From assembly GCF_014649775.1 (NCBI RefSeq), contig NZ_BMTR01000040.1, forward strand, positions 1-44,742: DNA of 44,742 nt, given 5' to 3'. The position numbers were made by a program, and so were the translations under genes. The notes under the pieces are model-generated. The model ran no database searches, was not told the DNA's origin, and saw nothing but the letters and a program-made list of their open reading frames with translations. Position 1 is the stretch's first letter, and each line of letters begins with the position of its first letter. Positions 6,924-15,181 of the stretch are shown piece by piece. The DNA is from Streptomyces longisporoflavus (GTDB lineage Bacteria > Actinomycetota > Actinomycetes > Streptomycetales > Streptomycetaceae).

Positions 6924-7676
6924 CTACGCCTTCCGCGACTCCGCCGCCGCCATCGCCGCCCCCACGATGCCCGCGTTGTTCTGCAGCTGCGCGGGGACAA
7001 GCTCGGCCTTGATGTCCTTGATCAGCGGCAGGAACTTGTGGGACTTGCGGCTCACGCCGCCGCCGATGATGAACAACTCGGGCGAGAACAGCATCTCCAC
7101 GTGCGCCAGATACTTCTGGACGCGCCGCGCCCAGTGCTCCCAGCTGAGGTCCTCGTCCTCCTTCGCCTTGGACGAGGCGCGCTTCTCCGCGTCGTGCCCG
7201 TGCAGCTCCAGATGGCCGAGCTCGGTGTTCGGGACGAGGCGGCCGCCGGTGAAGAGGGCGCTTCCGATGCCGGTGCCGAGGGTGAGCAGGATGACCGTGC
7301 CCTTGCGGCCGCGGCCCGCGCCGAAGTGCATCTCGGCCACGCCCGCCGCGTCCGCGTCGTTCAGGACGGTGACCGGGGCGCCGCCGCCGAGCCGGTCAGC
7401 GATCAGGCTCTCGATGTCCGTGCCGATCCAGCTCTTGTCGACGTTGGCCGCCGTACGCGCCGTACCGCCCGTGATCACGCCGGGGAACGTGGCGCCGATC
7501 GGTCCCGTCCAGCCGAAGTGCTCGACCACCTCGCGCACCTTGTCGGCCACGCCGTCGGGCGTGGCCGGTTGCGGGGTAAGCACCTTGTGCCGCTCTTTTG
7601 CCAGGTCACCACGGTCCAGGTCTACGGGAGCACCCTTGATCCCGGATCCGCCGATGTCCACACCGAAGATCTGCAT
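6924..7676 (-). CDS. ppgK: polyphosphate glucokinase
   Basis: 250 residues. Phosphorylates glucose to glucose 6-phosphate using inorganic polyphosphate (EC 2.7.1.63), and usually ATP as well. ROK-type sugar-kinase fold: phosphate-1 motif GVDIGGSGIKG at 5-15, likely catalytic Asp107 in LNDADAAG, and phosphate-2 motif LTLGTGIGSALF at 131-142. The zinc-binding cysteine cluster of ROK repressors is absent, as expected for PpgK. The ATG at 7676 has a TACGGT hexamer 7 nt upstream and no ribosome site, consistent with a leaderless mRNA. It ends convergently with the DUF6542 gene, 42 nt away. Confidence 0.93.
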   Translation of the reverse strand: MQIFGVDIGGSGIKGAPVDLDRGDLAKERHKVLTPQPATPDGVADKVREVVEHFGWTGPIGATFPGVITGGTARTAANVDKSWIGTDIESLIADRLGGGAPVTVLNDADAAGVAEMHFGAGRGRKGTVILLTLGTGIGSALFTGGRLVPNTELGHLELHGHDAEKRASSKAKEDEDLSWEHWARRVQKYLAHVEMLFSPELFIIGGGVSRKSHKFLPLIKDIKAELVPAQLQNNAGIVGAAMAAAESRKA

Positions 7677-7683
7677 GAGAACC

Positions 7684-7689
7684 ACCGTA
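7684..7689 (-). promoter_or_regulatory. -10 element TACGGT, leaderless start of ppgK
   Basis: Read on the minus strand, TACGGT lies 7 nt before the ATG at 7676. Confidence 0.55.
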
Positions 7690-7711
7690 CGGCCAGTGCC
7701 CGGCCGTCGCG

Positions 7712-8695
7712 TTACTTCTGTGACAGCTCCGCGGCCTCGGCGCGCAGGTCGCGGCGGAGCTCCTTCGGCAGCGAGAAGGTGATCGACTCGTCGGCCGTCT
7801 TCACCGTCTCCACGTCGCCGTACCCCCGCTCGGCGAGCCATTCGATGACGCCGTCCACCAGGACGTCGGGAACGGACGCGCCCGAGGTGAGGCCGACCGT
7901 ACTGACGCCTTCGAGCCACGCCTCGTCGATCTCCTCGGCGTTGTCGACGAGATGCGAGGCCGGCGCGCCCGCGTCGAGGGCGACCTCGACCATGCGGATC
8001 GAGTTCGAGGAGTTCTTGGAGCCGACGACGATGACGAGCTCGGCGTCCTCCGCCAGCTTCTTCACCGCGATCTGGCGGTTCTGCGTGGCGTAGCAGATGT
8101 CGTCGCTCGGCGGGGAGAGCAGATTCGGGAACTTGCCCTTGAGGGCGTCGACCGTCTCCATGGTCTCGTCGACCGAGAGGGTGGTCTGCGAGAGCCAGAC
8201 GACCTTGTCGGGGTCCCGGACCTCGACGTTCGCGACGTCGTCGGGGCCGTCGACGAGCGTGATGTGGTCGGGCGCCTCACCGGACGTACCGATGACTTCC
8301 TCGTGGCCCTCGTGGCCGATCAGGAGGATGTCGAAGTCGTCCTTGGCATAGCGGACGGCTTCCTTGTGGACCTTGGTGACCAGCGGGCACGTCGCGTCGA
8401 TCGTCGCCAGTTTCCGCTCGGCGGCCTCCGCGTGGACCGTCGGCGCCACTCCGTGCGCGGAGAACATGACGATGGAGCCCTCGGGGACCTCGGCCGTCTG
8501 GTCGACGAAGATCGCGCCCTTCTTCTCCAGGGTCTGCACCACGTACTTGTTGTGAACGATCTCGTGACGGACGTAGATCGGGGACCCGTACTGCTCAAGG
8601 GCCTTCTCGACGGCGATCACGGCACGGTCCACACCCGCGCAGTAGCCGCGGGGGGCGGCGAGCAGGACTCGGCGGGCAGGAGTCGAAGCAGTCAT
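7712..8695 (-). CDS. ispH: 4-hydroxy-3-methylbut-2-enyl diphosphate reductase
   Basis: 327 residues from MTASTPARR. Last step of the MEP isoprenoid pathway: HMBPP to IPP and DMAPP (EC 1.17.7.4), using a [4Fe-4S] cluster. The three cluster cysteines are visible in PRGYCAGVDRA (C19), DATCPLVTKVHKEA and DDICYATQNRQ. The substrate histidine motifs RHEIVHNKYVV and FSAHGVAP, and GHEGHEEVIGT, are present. A TACGAT hexamer 6 nt before the ATG, with TTGACG upstream, indicates a leaderless transcript and favours this start over one 11 codons further out. It is divergent from the APC permease and supplies the isoprenoid precursors used by UppS in this window. Confidence 0.96.
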   Translation of the reverse strand: MTASTPARRVLLAAPRGYCAGVDRAVIAVEKALEQYGSPIYVRHEIVHNKYVVQTLEKKGAIFVDQTAEVPEGSIVMFSAHGVAPTVHAEAAERKLATIDATCPLVTKVHKEAVRYAKDDFDILLIGHEGHEEVIGTSGEAPDHITLVDGPDDVANVEVRDPDKVVWLSQTTLSVDETMETVDALKGKFPNLLSPPSDDICYATQNRQIAVKKLAEDAELVIVVGSKNSSNSIRMVEVALDAGAPASHLVDNAEEIDEAWLEGVSTVGLTSGASVPDVLVDGVIEWLAERGYGDVETVKTADESITFSLPKELRRDLRAEAAELSQK

Positions 8696-8701
8696 ACCCC
8701 C

Positions 8702-8728
8702 ATCGTAAGGCCGAGCCCAGCGCGTCAA
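8702..8728 (-). promoter_or_regulatory. ispH promoter (TTGACG / TACGAT)
   Basis: On the minus strand, TTGACG (8728-8723), a 15-nt spacer and TACGAT (8707-8702), with the hexamer 6 nt from the ATG. The spacer is short, so the -35 assignment is tentative. Confidence 0.5.
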
Positions 8729-8779
8729 AGATCGCCTTCTTGGGGAGACTGGAGGCCTGCGTTCACTTACGGAGGCATG

Positions 8780-10189
8780 ATGTCCGGTTACTCCGGCAAC
8801 TCAGACACGACGGCCGGTGGTGCTCATCCCGGTGGCGCCCGTCCCGGCACCGCCGCCGAGGACGACGGGCTCCGGCGCAGTCTCAGCTTCCGTGATCTTG
8901 TCGTCTACGGCTTGCTGTTCATCGCCCCGATGGCGCCGGTCGGCGTCTTCGGGACTCTCGACGCCAAGTCGCACGGCGCGGTGGCGCTCGTCTACATCAT
9001 CGCCACGATCGCGATGGCGTTCACCGCTTTCAGCTACGCCCAGATGGTGAAGGTGGCCCCCCGGGCGGGCTCCGTCTTCGCCTACGCGCGCGTGGGGCTC
9101 GGCAACGGTCCCGGATTCATCGCCGGGTGGATGGCGATGCTCGACTACCTCCTCATCCCGGCCGTCGCCTATCTCTTCTCCGGTATCGCGATGGAGGCCC
9201 TTGTGCCTTCGGTGTCCCGGTGGGTGTGGACGGCGATCGCGGTCCTGGTGACGACCGCGCTGAATCTGTGGGGCGTACGGGCGGCCGCGCGGGTCGGGTT
9301 CCTGGTGCTGGCGATGGAGATCGTGGTCCTCCTTGTCTTCGTGGTGTCGGCGATCGTCGTCCTCGCGACGGACGGTGCGCAGCGGGACTGGCTCTCGCCG
9401 CTGAGCGGGGACGGCTCGCAGGGTGCGTTCGCGCTGGGGGCCGTGGTGGGAGCGGTGTCGGTGGCGGTGCTCTCCTATCTGGGCTTCGACGCGATCGCCT
9501 CGTTCGCGGAGGAGGTGACGGGCGGGTCGGCGAAGGTGGCGCGGGCGGTCCTGTGCTGCTTGGCGCTCGCCGGCGTGCTGTTCATCGCCCAGACGTACCT
9601 GGTCGCTCTGCTCGAACCGATGTCGTCGGCCCAGCTCGCCGCCGACCCGGCCAAACAGGGCTCCGCCTTCTACGACGCGACCGACTCGGCCGTCGGGGAC
9701 TGGCTGCATGACCTCGTGGCCGTCAGCAAGGCGATCGGCGCGGCGTTCGCGGCGCTGGCCGGGCAGGCCGCGGCGGGGCGGCTGCTGTTCGCCATGGCGC
9801 GTGACCGGCGGCTGCCGGGGGCTCTGTCGAGAACGGATTCGGGTACGCCCCGGCTCGCGCTGCTGTGTGCGGCCGTCGTGACGCTGGTGGCCGCGGTGTG
9901 GGCGGCTCGGCGGGACGACGGGATGGATCACCTGGTCTCGGTGGTGAACGTGGGTGCCTTGACGGCGTTCGTGCTGTTGCACGCGAGCGTGGTGGGGTGG
10001 TTCGTCGTTCAGCGGGAAGGGGGGCCTGTCAGCTGGTGGCGGCATCTGCTCGTCCCCGTGCTCGGGGCGGCCATCACCATCGCGGTGATCGTCGAGGCGG
10101 CCGGGTCCGCGCAGGTGGTGGGGTTGATCTGGTTTGTTGTGGGGCTTGCGGTGCTGGTGGGCCAGCGGACTCGGCGTGGGCAGTCCTAG
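8780..10189 (+). CDS. APC-superfamily amino acid/amine permease
   Basis: 469 residues from the second of two adjacent ATGs. The GGAGG site at 8771-8775 is 1 nt from the first and 4 nt from the second. About 12 hydrophobic segments follow a soluble Gly-rich N-terminus. Family marks are SFRDLVVYGLLFIAPMAPVG in helix 1, AYARVGLGNGPGFIAGW, and SYLGFDAIASFAEEVTGGS in the helix 6 region. This pattern fits amino acid or polyamine permeases; the substrate cannot be told from sequence. No partner enzyme is adjacent. Hairpins follow at 10,233 onward. Confidence 0.87.
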   Translation: MSGYSGNSDTTAGGAHPGGARPGTAAEDDGLRRSLSFRDLVVYGLLFIAPMAPVGVFGTLDAKSHGAVALVYIIATIAMAFTAFSYAQMVKVAPRAGSVFAYARVGLGNGPGFIAGWMAMLDYLLIPAVAYLFSGIAMEALVPSVSRWVWTAIAVLVTTALNLWGVRAAARVGFLVLAMEIVVLLVFVVSAIVVLATDGAQRDWLSPLSGDGSQGAFALGAVVGAVSVAVLSYLGFDAIASFAEEVTGGSAKVARAVLCCLALAGVLFIAQTYLVALLEPMSSAQLAADPAKQGSAFYDATDSAVGDWLHDLVAVSKAIGAAFAALAGQAAAGRLLFAMARDRRLPGALSRTDSGTPRLALLCAAVVTLVAAVWAARRDDGMDHLVSVVNVGALTAFVLLHASVVGWFVVQREGGPVSWWRHLLVPVLGAAITIAVIVEAAGSAQVVGLIWFVVGLAVLVGQRTRRGQS

Positions 10190-10232
10190 GCCGCGTTTTC
10201 TGGCGGGGCGCCTGGCGGGTGTCTGTCCTGGA

Positions 10233-10249
10233 CCGCCGCTTCGCGGCGG
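10233..10249 (+). terminator. hairpin after the permease gene
   Basis: CCGCCGC, loop TTC, GCGGCGG: a perfect 7-bp stem 44 nt after the permease stop. A second small hairpin (ACCCGG / CCGGGT) follows near 10,267. There is no T tract. Confidence 0.45.
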
Positions 10250-10339
10250 ATGTCTCCCGCCCGCCCACCCGGCACTCCGGGTCCTGCCCTTGTCGTAGGA
10301 GGCCGGGGCGGGAGAGCGGGGTCTGTCAGAGCCGGCCGA

Positions 10340-10345
10340 TACGCT
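10340..10345 (+). promoter_or_regulatory. -10 element TACGCT, leaderless start of xseA
   Basis: TACGCT ends 6 nt before the xseA ATG. Confidence 0.6.
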
Positions 10346-10351
10346 CGGTGC

Positions 10352-11563
10352 ATGGCTTTGAATACGTCTGCTGACGCTCCGCTGCCCGTCGGTGAGGTGT
10401 CGCGGCTCATCGGGGGGTGGATCGACCGGCTCGGTGCCGTGTGGGTCGAGGGGCAGATCACGCAGCTGTCCCGCAGGCCCGGCGCCGGCGTCGTATTCAT
10501 GACGCTGCGCGATCCCTCGCACGACATCTCCGTCAGCGTCACCTGTTACCGCCAGGTGTTCGACGCCGTCGCGGACGTCGTCTCCGAGGGCGCCCGCGTC
10601 GTCGTCCACGCCAAGCCCGAGTGGTACGCACCTCGCGGGCAGCTCTCCCTGCGGGCCGTCGAGATAAAGCCCGTCGGAGTGGGCGAACTACTCGCGCGCA
10701 TCGAGCAGTTGAAGAAGAGCCTGGCCGGGGAGGGGCTCTTCGCCGCCGACCGGAAGAAGGCGTTGCCCTTCCTTCCGCAGCTCATCGGGCTCGTCACGGG
10801 GCGCGCCTCGGCCGCCGAGCGCGACGTCCTGGAGAACGCCCGGCACCGCTGGCCCGCCGTCCGCTTCGAGGTGCGCAACGTCCCCGTCCAGGGCGTGCAC
10901 GCCGTCCCGCAGGTCGCGCAGGCCGTGAAGGAGCTCGACGCCCTCGACGCCGTGGACGTGATCATCGTGGCCCGCGGCGGCGGCAGCGTGGAGGATCTGC
11001 TGCCGTTCTCGGACGAGCAGCTCGTACGGGCCGTCGCCTCCTGCCGTACGCCGGTCGTCTCCGCGATCGGCCACGAGCCGGACAACCCCCTGCTCGATTA
11101 CGTGGCCGACCTGCGCGCCTCCACCCCCACCGACGCCGCCAAGAAGGTCGTCCCGGATGTCGGCGAGGAGTACGAGCGCGTGCGCTGGCTGCGGGACCGG
11201 GCCCGGCGCTGCATGGACGCCTTCCTGGACCGCGAGGACCGCGGCCTCGCCCACGCGCTCGCCCGCCCCTCCATGGAGAATCCGCACCGCATGATCGAGG
11301 AGCGCGAGGAGCAGGTCTCGGCGCTGGTCGACCGCAGCCGCCGCACGCTCGGGCATCTCCTGGACCGCGCCGAGTCGGAGCTGACGCACACCCACGCGCG
11401 CGTGGTGGGCCTCTCCCCCGCCGCCACGCTCCAGCGGGGTTACGCGGTGTTGCAGAAGGCGGACGGCTCGGTGGTACGGGCCGCGGAAGAGGTGGACGCC
11501 GACGAGGAGCTGCGGGCCAGGGTCGCCGAGGGCGAGTTCACCGTACGGACGGTAGGGCCGTAG
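10352..11563 (+). CDS. xseA: exodeoxyribonuclease VII large subunit
   Basis: 403 residues. With XseB it degrades single-stranded DNA from both ends to oligonucleotides (EC 3.1.11.6). An N-terminal OB-fold domain (about 10-110, WVEGQITQLSRRPGAGVVFMTLRD) is followed by the catalytic domain with VARGGGSVEDLLPFSDE and SAIGHEPDNPLLDYVADLRASTPTDAA. A coiled-coil region then runs to LQRGYAVLQ. The ATG at 10,352 has TACGCT 6 nt upstream and no ribosome site, so it is probably leaderless. xseB follows after 133 nt and seems to have its own promoter. Confidence 0.96.
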   Translation: MALNTSADAPLPVGEVSRLIGGWIDRLGAVWVEGQITQLSRRPGAGVVFMTLRDPSHDISVSVTCYRQVFDAVADVVSEGARVVVHAKPEWYAPRGQLSLRAVEIKPVGVGELLARIEQLKKSLAGEGLFAADRKKALPFLPQLIGLVTGRASAAERDVLENARHRWPAVRFEVRNVPVQGVHAVPQVAQAVKELDALDAVDVIIVARGGGSVEDLLPFSDEQLVRAVASCRTPVVSAIGHEPDNPLLDYVADLRASTPTDAAKKVVPDVGEEYERVRWLRDRARRCMDAFLDREDRGLAHALARPSMENPHRMIEEREEQVSALVDRSRRTLGHLLDRAESELTHTHARVVGLSPAATLQRGYAVLQKADGSVVRAAEEVDADEELRARVAEGEFTVRTVGP

Positions 11564-11683
11564 GCAGGGCGTAGCACCGCAGGAGACCACAGGAGACCGC
11601 AGGGGGCCGCAGATCCCCGGAACCGCAGAACCCCGCGGCACACACATGCCGCACAAGCCACAGAAGCCGTACGAATCGACATT

Positions 11684-11689
11684 TAGGGT
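11684..11689 (+). promoter_or_regulatory. -10 element TAGGGT, leaderless start of xseB
   Basis: TAGGGT ends 7 nt before the xseB ATG. The same bases form GGGTGGGG, which could act as a ribosome site, so both readings are open. Confidence 0.45.
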
Positions 11690-11696
11690 GGGGCAC

Positions 11697-11957
11697 ATGA
11701 CCAGCAAGACGGACGAGGCCACGAGCCCGGCGGACGCACTCGGCTACGAGCAGGCGCGGGACGAGCTCATCGAGGTCGTACGCCGCCTGGAGACGGGCGG
11801 CACCACGCTCGAGGAGTCGCTCGCCCTGTGGGAGCGCGGCGAGGAGCTGGCGAAGGTGTGCCGCCGCTGGCTGGACGGCGCCCGCGCCCGCCTGGACGCG
11901 GCCCTGGCGGGCACCGACGGGGACAGCGACGACGACGAGGCCGCGGACGACGCCTGA
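11697..11957 (+). CDS. xseB: exodeoxyribonuclease VII small subunit
   Basis: 86 residues. Partner of XseA; small helical subunits assemble along the large subunit. The family pattern is clear: LGYEQARDELIEVVRRLETGGTTLEESLALWERGEELAKVCRRWLDGARARLDAAL. The tail is acidic (DGDSDDDEAADDA). An upstream in-frame ATG at 11,646 would add 17 residues, but a TAGGGT hexamer at the right distance favours MTSKTDEATS. Confidence 0.95.
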   Translation: MTSKTDEATSPADALGYEQARDELIEVVRRLETGGTTLEESLALWERGEELAKVCRRWLDGARARLDAALAGTDGDSDDDEAADDA

Positions 11958-12026
11958 GCCGCCCGCCCGGCGGGATCACGCCCGCGACCTGGTGCGTTGT
12001 GAAGCGGATCACCTCACGGCCGATTT

Positions 12027-12042
12027 GGTTGAAACTTAAACC
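12027..12042 (+). promoter_or_regulatory. candidate MarR/HxlR-type operator before the nitroreductase-fold gene
   Basis: GGTTGAAACTTAAACC is an imperfect 16-bp palindrome (12 of 16 positions symmetric), AT-rich against the surroundings, 72 nt upstream of the start. Such TTGAA-TTAAA dyads are typical of MarR-like repressor sites. No such regulator is next to it. Confidence 0.4.
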
Positions 12043-12114
12043 GCAACGTCGTACGGTCGACACCGCAAGCTGATCCACGCTTCCACCCACGCAACGCACC
12101 GAGAAGGTTGATCC

Positions 12115-12705
12115 ATGTCTCTCGTCCTTGACCCCGCCGCACAGGACCTGCTCTTCCGCGAGGCCCGCACCGCGAACTCCTTCACCGATGAGCCGGTCAC
12201 CGAAGAGCAGGTCCAGGCGATCTACGACCTGGTCAAGTACGGTCCGACCGCCTTCAACCTGTCGTCGCTGCGCATCACGCTGGTCCGCTCCCCCGAGGCC
12301 CGCGAGCGTCTCGTCCAGCACATGGCCGAGGGCAACCAGCCCAAGACCGCGAGCGCCCCGCTCGTCGCGATCCTCTCCGCGGACAACGAGTTCCACGAGG
12401 AGCTGCCGGCGCTGTTCCCGCACTTCCCGCAGGCCAAGGACGTCTTCTTCGCGGAGCGCCCGGCCCGTGAAGGCGCCGCGCACCTCAACGCCGCGCTGCA
12501 GGCCGCCTACTTCATCATCGGCGTGCGCGCCGCCGGTCTGGCCGCGGGCCCGATGACCGGCTTCGACGCCGCCGGCGTCCAGAAGGAGTTCCTGGACGAC
12601 GACCACACCCCGCTGATGGTCGTCAACATCGGCAAGCCCGCCGAGAACGCCTGGTTCCCGCGCTCCCCGCGCCTCGAGTACGACCAGGTCATCGAGACCG
12701 TCTGA
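12115..12705 (+). CDS. malonic semialdehyde reductase-like nitroreductase-family protein (RutE type)
   Basis: 196 residues, the RutE length. FMN-dependent nitroreductase fold. RutE-type enzymes reduce 3-oxopropanoate (malonic semialdehyde) to 3-hydroxypropanoate (EC 1.1.1.298). Typical segments are FREARTANSFTDEPVTEEQVQAIYDLVKYGPTAFNLSSLRI (FMN-binding start), ERPAREGAAHLNAALQAAYFIIGVRAAGLAAGPMTGFD, and the end GKPAENAWFPRSPRLEYDQVIETV. The GAGAAGG site lies 8 nt before the ATG. No pyrimidine-degradation genes are nearby, so the substrate may differ. A bidirectional terminator follows. Confidence 0.85.
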   Translation: MSLVLDPAAQDLLFREARTANSFTDEPVTEEQVQAIYDLVKYGPTAFNLSSLRITLVRSPEARERLVQHMAEGNQPKTASAPLVAILSADNEFHEELPALFPHFPQAKDVFFAERPAREGAAHLNAALQAAYFIIGVRAAGLAAGPMTGFDAAGVQKEFLDDDHTPLMVVNIGKPAENAWFPRSPRLEYDQVIETV

Positions 12706-12740
12706 GACTCGGACGCGTAGTACGCCCCGGACACGCAGCA

Positions 12741-12780
12741 CGAGTGAGGGCCCCGGCGACAGCGCCGGGGCCCTCACTCG
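12741..12780. terminator. bidirectional terminator
   Basis: A perfect 18-bp stem (CGAGTGAGGGCCCCGGCG and its complement) with loop ACAG, between two convergent genes. Confidence 0.9.
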
Positions 12781-12796
12781 TTCGTTTCCGCAGGTG

Positions 12797-13315
12797 TCAG
12801 GACGTCTTCAGCGCCCGCGCCATCTCCGTCAGCTGCCCGAACGAGGCCGTGCCCGCGACCACCGTCGTCGCGCCCTTGTCCTCGCGCACCAGGGCGTCGT
12901 ACGTCGCGCCCTTGTAGCGGTGCCACGTCTTGCCGCCGATCTCCTCGGTGGCCTTCGTCCGCTCGGCCCGCTGCGTGGCCTCGTCGATGAACTCGGACGG
13001 CTTCGCCGTGGACTGCTTGACCGCGACGTACTCACCGGACGGGGCGAGGTACCCCAGGTGCCAGCTGTCGCCCTTCGAGCCGTCGAACCGCACCGACGTC
13101 GGCTTCCACGCCTTGGCCAGGCCCTCGGGCGCGGCCACCGGATAAGCCGCGGCCCTGCGCGCGGACAGCAGCTCCACGCGGTAGTCGACGCGCTTGACGG
13201 GGCTCTTGGAGTCGTCGTGCGGGATGAAGATGTACATCGCGCCGGCGACCAGAACGATCACCGCCATCGACCACAGCATGTTCCGTACGGTCTGCTTGCC
13301 TTGTCTGCCTGCCAC
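12797..13315 (-). CDS. DUF4245 membrane-anchored protein
   Basis: 172 residues from GTG (VAGRQGKQTVRNML). One transmembrane segment at about 13-31 (MLWSMAVIVLVAGAMYIFI) is followed by an extracytoplasmic domain with VDYRVELLSARRAAAYPVAAPEGL and SWHLGYLAPSGEYVAVKQS, the DUF4245 pattern. Function unknown; conserved in actinobacteria next to glpX. It is divergent from glpX, with 173 bp between the starts. Confidence 0.87.
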   Translation of the reverse strand: MAGRQGKQTVRNMLWSMAVIVLVAGAMYIFIPHDDSKSPVKRVDYRVELLSARRAAAYPVAAPEGLAKAWKPTSVRFDGSKGDSWHLGYLAPSGEYVAVKQSTAKPSEFIDEATQRAERTKATEEIGGKTWHRYKGATYDALVREDKGATTVVAGTASFGQLTEMARALKTS

Positions 13316-13488
13316 GTCCCCATGTTCTCAGGCCACGGACGCGGCTCTTCCCCCGGTGCTCCCCAAGCGGGTGCCCAGTGCCCGTTCCGCTCATGCGTGG
13401 GGCCCTCTGCTCATTTTGTCGGCCTACGGATAGAGTCAAGTCACACCCTCATCCGGCCGTCGTCGTATCAGCAGAAAGGTGCGCTCCG

Positions 13489-14526
13489 ATGACCGAGCAT
13501 CAACACCATCTCCCGTCCGAGCTCGAAGTCTCTCCCGAGGCTCCCGACCGCAACCTCGCCCTGGAGCTCGTCCGGGTCACCGAGGCCGCCGCCATGGCCG
13601 CGGGCCGCTGGGTCGGCCGCGGCGACAAGATCGGTGCCGACGGCGCCGCCGTCAGGGCCATGCGGACCCTCGTCTCCACCGTCTCGATGAACGGCGTCGT
13701 CGTCATCGGTGAGGGCGAGAAGGACGAGGCCCCGATGCTCTTCAACGGCGAGCGCATCGGTGACAGCACCGGCGCCGAGGTCGACATCGCCGTCGACCCG
13801 ATCGACGGTACGACCCTGTGCGCGAAGGGGATGCCGAACGCCATCGCCGTGCTCGCCGCCGCCGACCGCGGCGCCATGTTCGACCCGTCCGCGGTCTTCT
13901 ACATGGACAAGCTGGTCACGGGCCCCGAGGCCGCCGACTACGTGGACATCAACGCCCCGGCGTCCGTGAACATCCGCCGCGTGGCCAAGGCCAAGGGCCG
14001 TTCGCCCGAGGACGTCACGGTCATGATCCTCGACCGCCCCCGCCACGAGGGCATCGTCAAGGAGATCCGCGAGACCGGCGCGCGCATCAAGTTCATCTCG
14101 GACGGCGACGTCGCCGGTTCGATCATGGCCGTACGCGAAGGCACCGGCGTCGACATGCTCATGGGCATCGGCGGCACCCCAGAGGGCATCATCTCGGCCT
14201 GCGCGATCAAGTGCCTGGGCGGCGTGATCCAGGGCAAGCTGTGGCCGAAGGACGACGCGGAGCGCCAGCGCGCGCTCGACGCCGGGCACGACCTGGACCG
14301 CACCCTTTCGACGACCGACCTGGTCCAGGGGGACAACGTCTTCTTCGTCGCGACCGGCATCACGGACGGCGAGCTGCTCCAGGGCGTGCGCTACGCCGCG
14401 GAGACCGCCTCGACCTCGTCCCTGGTCATGCGCTCCAAGTCGGGCACGATCCGCAAGATCGACTCGGATCACCGCCTCGCGAAGCTGCGCGCCTACAGCG
14501 CCATCGACTTCGACCGCGCCAAGTAG
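13489..14526 (+). CDS. glpX: class II fructose-1,6-bisphosphatase
   Basis: 345 residues. Removes the 1-phosphate of fructose 1,6-bisphosphate (EC 3.1.3.11) in gluconeogenesis, metal-dependent. Motifs: GEGEKDEAPM at 74-83 and DPIDGTT at 103-109 (metal and phosphate binding), then GIGGTPEGIISACAIKCLGG. The start is chosen at ATG 13,489 with AAAGG upstream; the leader is about 50 nt or longer, unlike the leaderless neighbours. In most actinobacteria this is the only fructose bisphosphatase. Confidence 0.96.
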   Translation: MTEHQHHLPSELEVSPEAPDRNLALELVRVTEAAAMAAGRWVGRGDKIGADGAAVRAMRTLVSTVSMNGVVVIGEGEKDEAPMLFNGERIGDSTGAEVDIAVDPIDGTTLCAKGMPNAIAVLAAADRGAMFDPSAVFYMDKLVTGPEAADYVDINAPASVNIRRVAKAKGRSPEDVTVMILDRPRHEGIVKEIRETGARIKFISDGDVAGSIMAVREGTGVDMLMGIGGTPEGIISACAIKCLGGVIQGKLWPKDDAERQRALDAGHDLDRTLSTTDLVQGDNVFFVATGITDGELLQGVRYAAETASTSSLVMRSKSGTIRKIDSDHRLAKLRAYSAIDFDRAK

Positions 14527-14570
14527 ACTTGATCGCGCGCGAGTTGCGCGTGCAGCGCGAGTTGCGCACG

Positions 14571-14608
14571 ACAGAGGGGGCGCCCCGTGCGGGGGACGCC
14601 CCCTCTGT
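14571..14608. terminator. bidirectional terminator between glpX and the WhiB gene
   Basis: ACAGAGGGGGCG and its complement enclose an inner CCCCG-TG-CGGGG hairpin, giving a nearly continuous 17-bp stem with one bulged base. Confidence 0.88.
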
Positions 14609-14645
14609 TGCGTACGGACCGGTCGACAGACCAGGTGACGAACGG

Positions 14646-15026
14646 CTATCCCGCGGCGGCGATCGGCCCCGCGGACGTGTGCGCGGCCTTCTTGAGCTCC
14701 ACCTCGCGCCGGCGCCGCCTGGCGAGCACCACGCGGCGCTCGGCGGCCGTGAGGCCGCCCCAGACTCCGTACGGCTCGGGCTGGAGCAGTGCGTGCTCCC
14801 GGCACTCGACCATCACAGGACAGCGGGCGCAGACCCGCTTCGCGGCTTCCTCGCGGGAGAGGCGTGAGGCGGTGGGCTCCTTGGACGGGGCGAAGAACAG
14901 CCCGGCCTCGTCTCGGCGGCACACCGCCTCGGTGTGCCATGGAGCGTCTTGGTTCCTATCGCGCACTGGCACCCGCGGGGCCGGAACAGCGGCGACCTGC
15001 AGGGACTGATGCGACGGCTGCAGCAC
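14646..15026 (-). CDS. WhiB-family iron-sulfur transcription factor
   Basis: 126 residues from GTG with AGGAG 7 nt upstream. The four cluster cysteines are C36, C66, C69 and C75 (C-X29-C-X2-C-X5-C). GVWGG at 87-91 and the basic tail ARRRRREVELKK complete the family pattern. Wbl proteins bind the primary sigma factor and redirect transcription. The neighbourhood with glpX suggests the WblI orthologue, from memory only. The N-terminus is longer than in the shortest Wbl proteins. Confidence 0.93.
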   Translation of the reverse strand: MLQPSHQSLQVAAVPAPRVPVRDRNQDAPWHTEAVCRRDEAGLFFAPSKEPTASRLSREEAAKRVCARCPVMVECREHALLQPEPYGVWGGLTAAERRVVLARRRRREVELKKAAHTSAGPIAAAG

Positions 15027-15086
15027 GGGTCTACTCCTGACGACGGCTTCGCGAGCGAGAGACGATGCAGCAAGCTCTACCCGCTG

Positions 15087-15102
15087 TGCATGCGCCTATG
15101 CA
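15087..15102 (-). promoter_or_regulatory. palindrome upstream of the WhiB gene
   Basis: TGCAT-GCGCCT-ATGCA, a 5-bp dyad about 60 nt before the WhiB start. It may be a regulator site near the promoter; no protein can be named. Confidence 0.3.
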
Positions 15103-15181
15103 CTGAGTTCCGATGTACGAAAGTTCGCGCTGCCGTCGAGCGCGTGCGCCCCTGCTTTGGTGGCCGAATGCGCCCCCTCGT

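Noticed and set aside
7952..8776. N-terminal extension of the APC permease through the ispH region
   Set aside because: The open frame runs antisense through ispH. The permease family start and a GGAGG site lie at 8771-8780.
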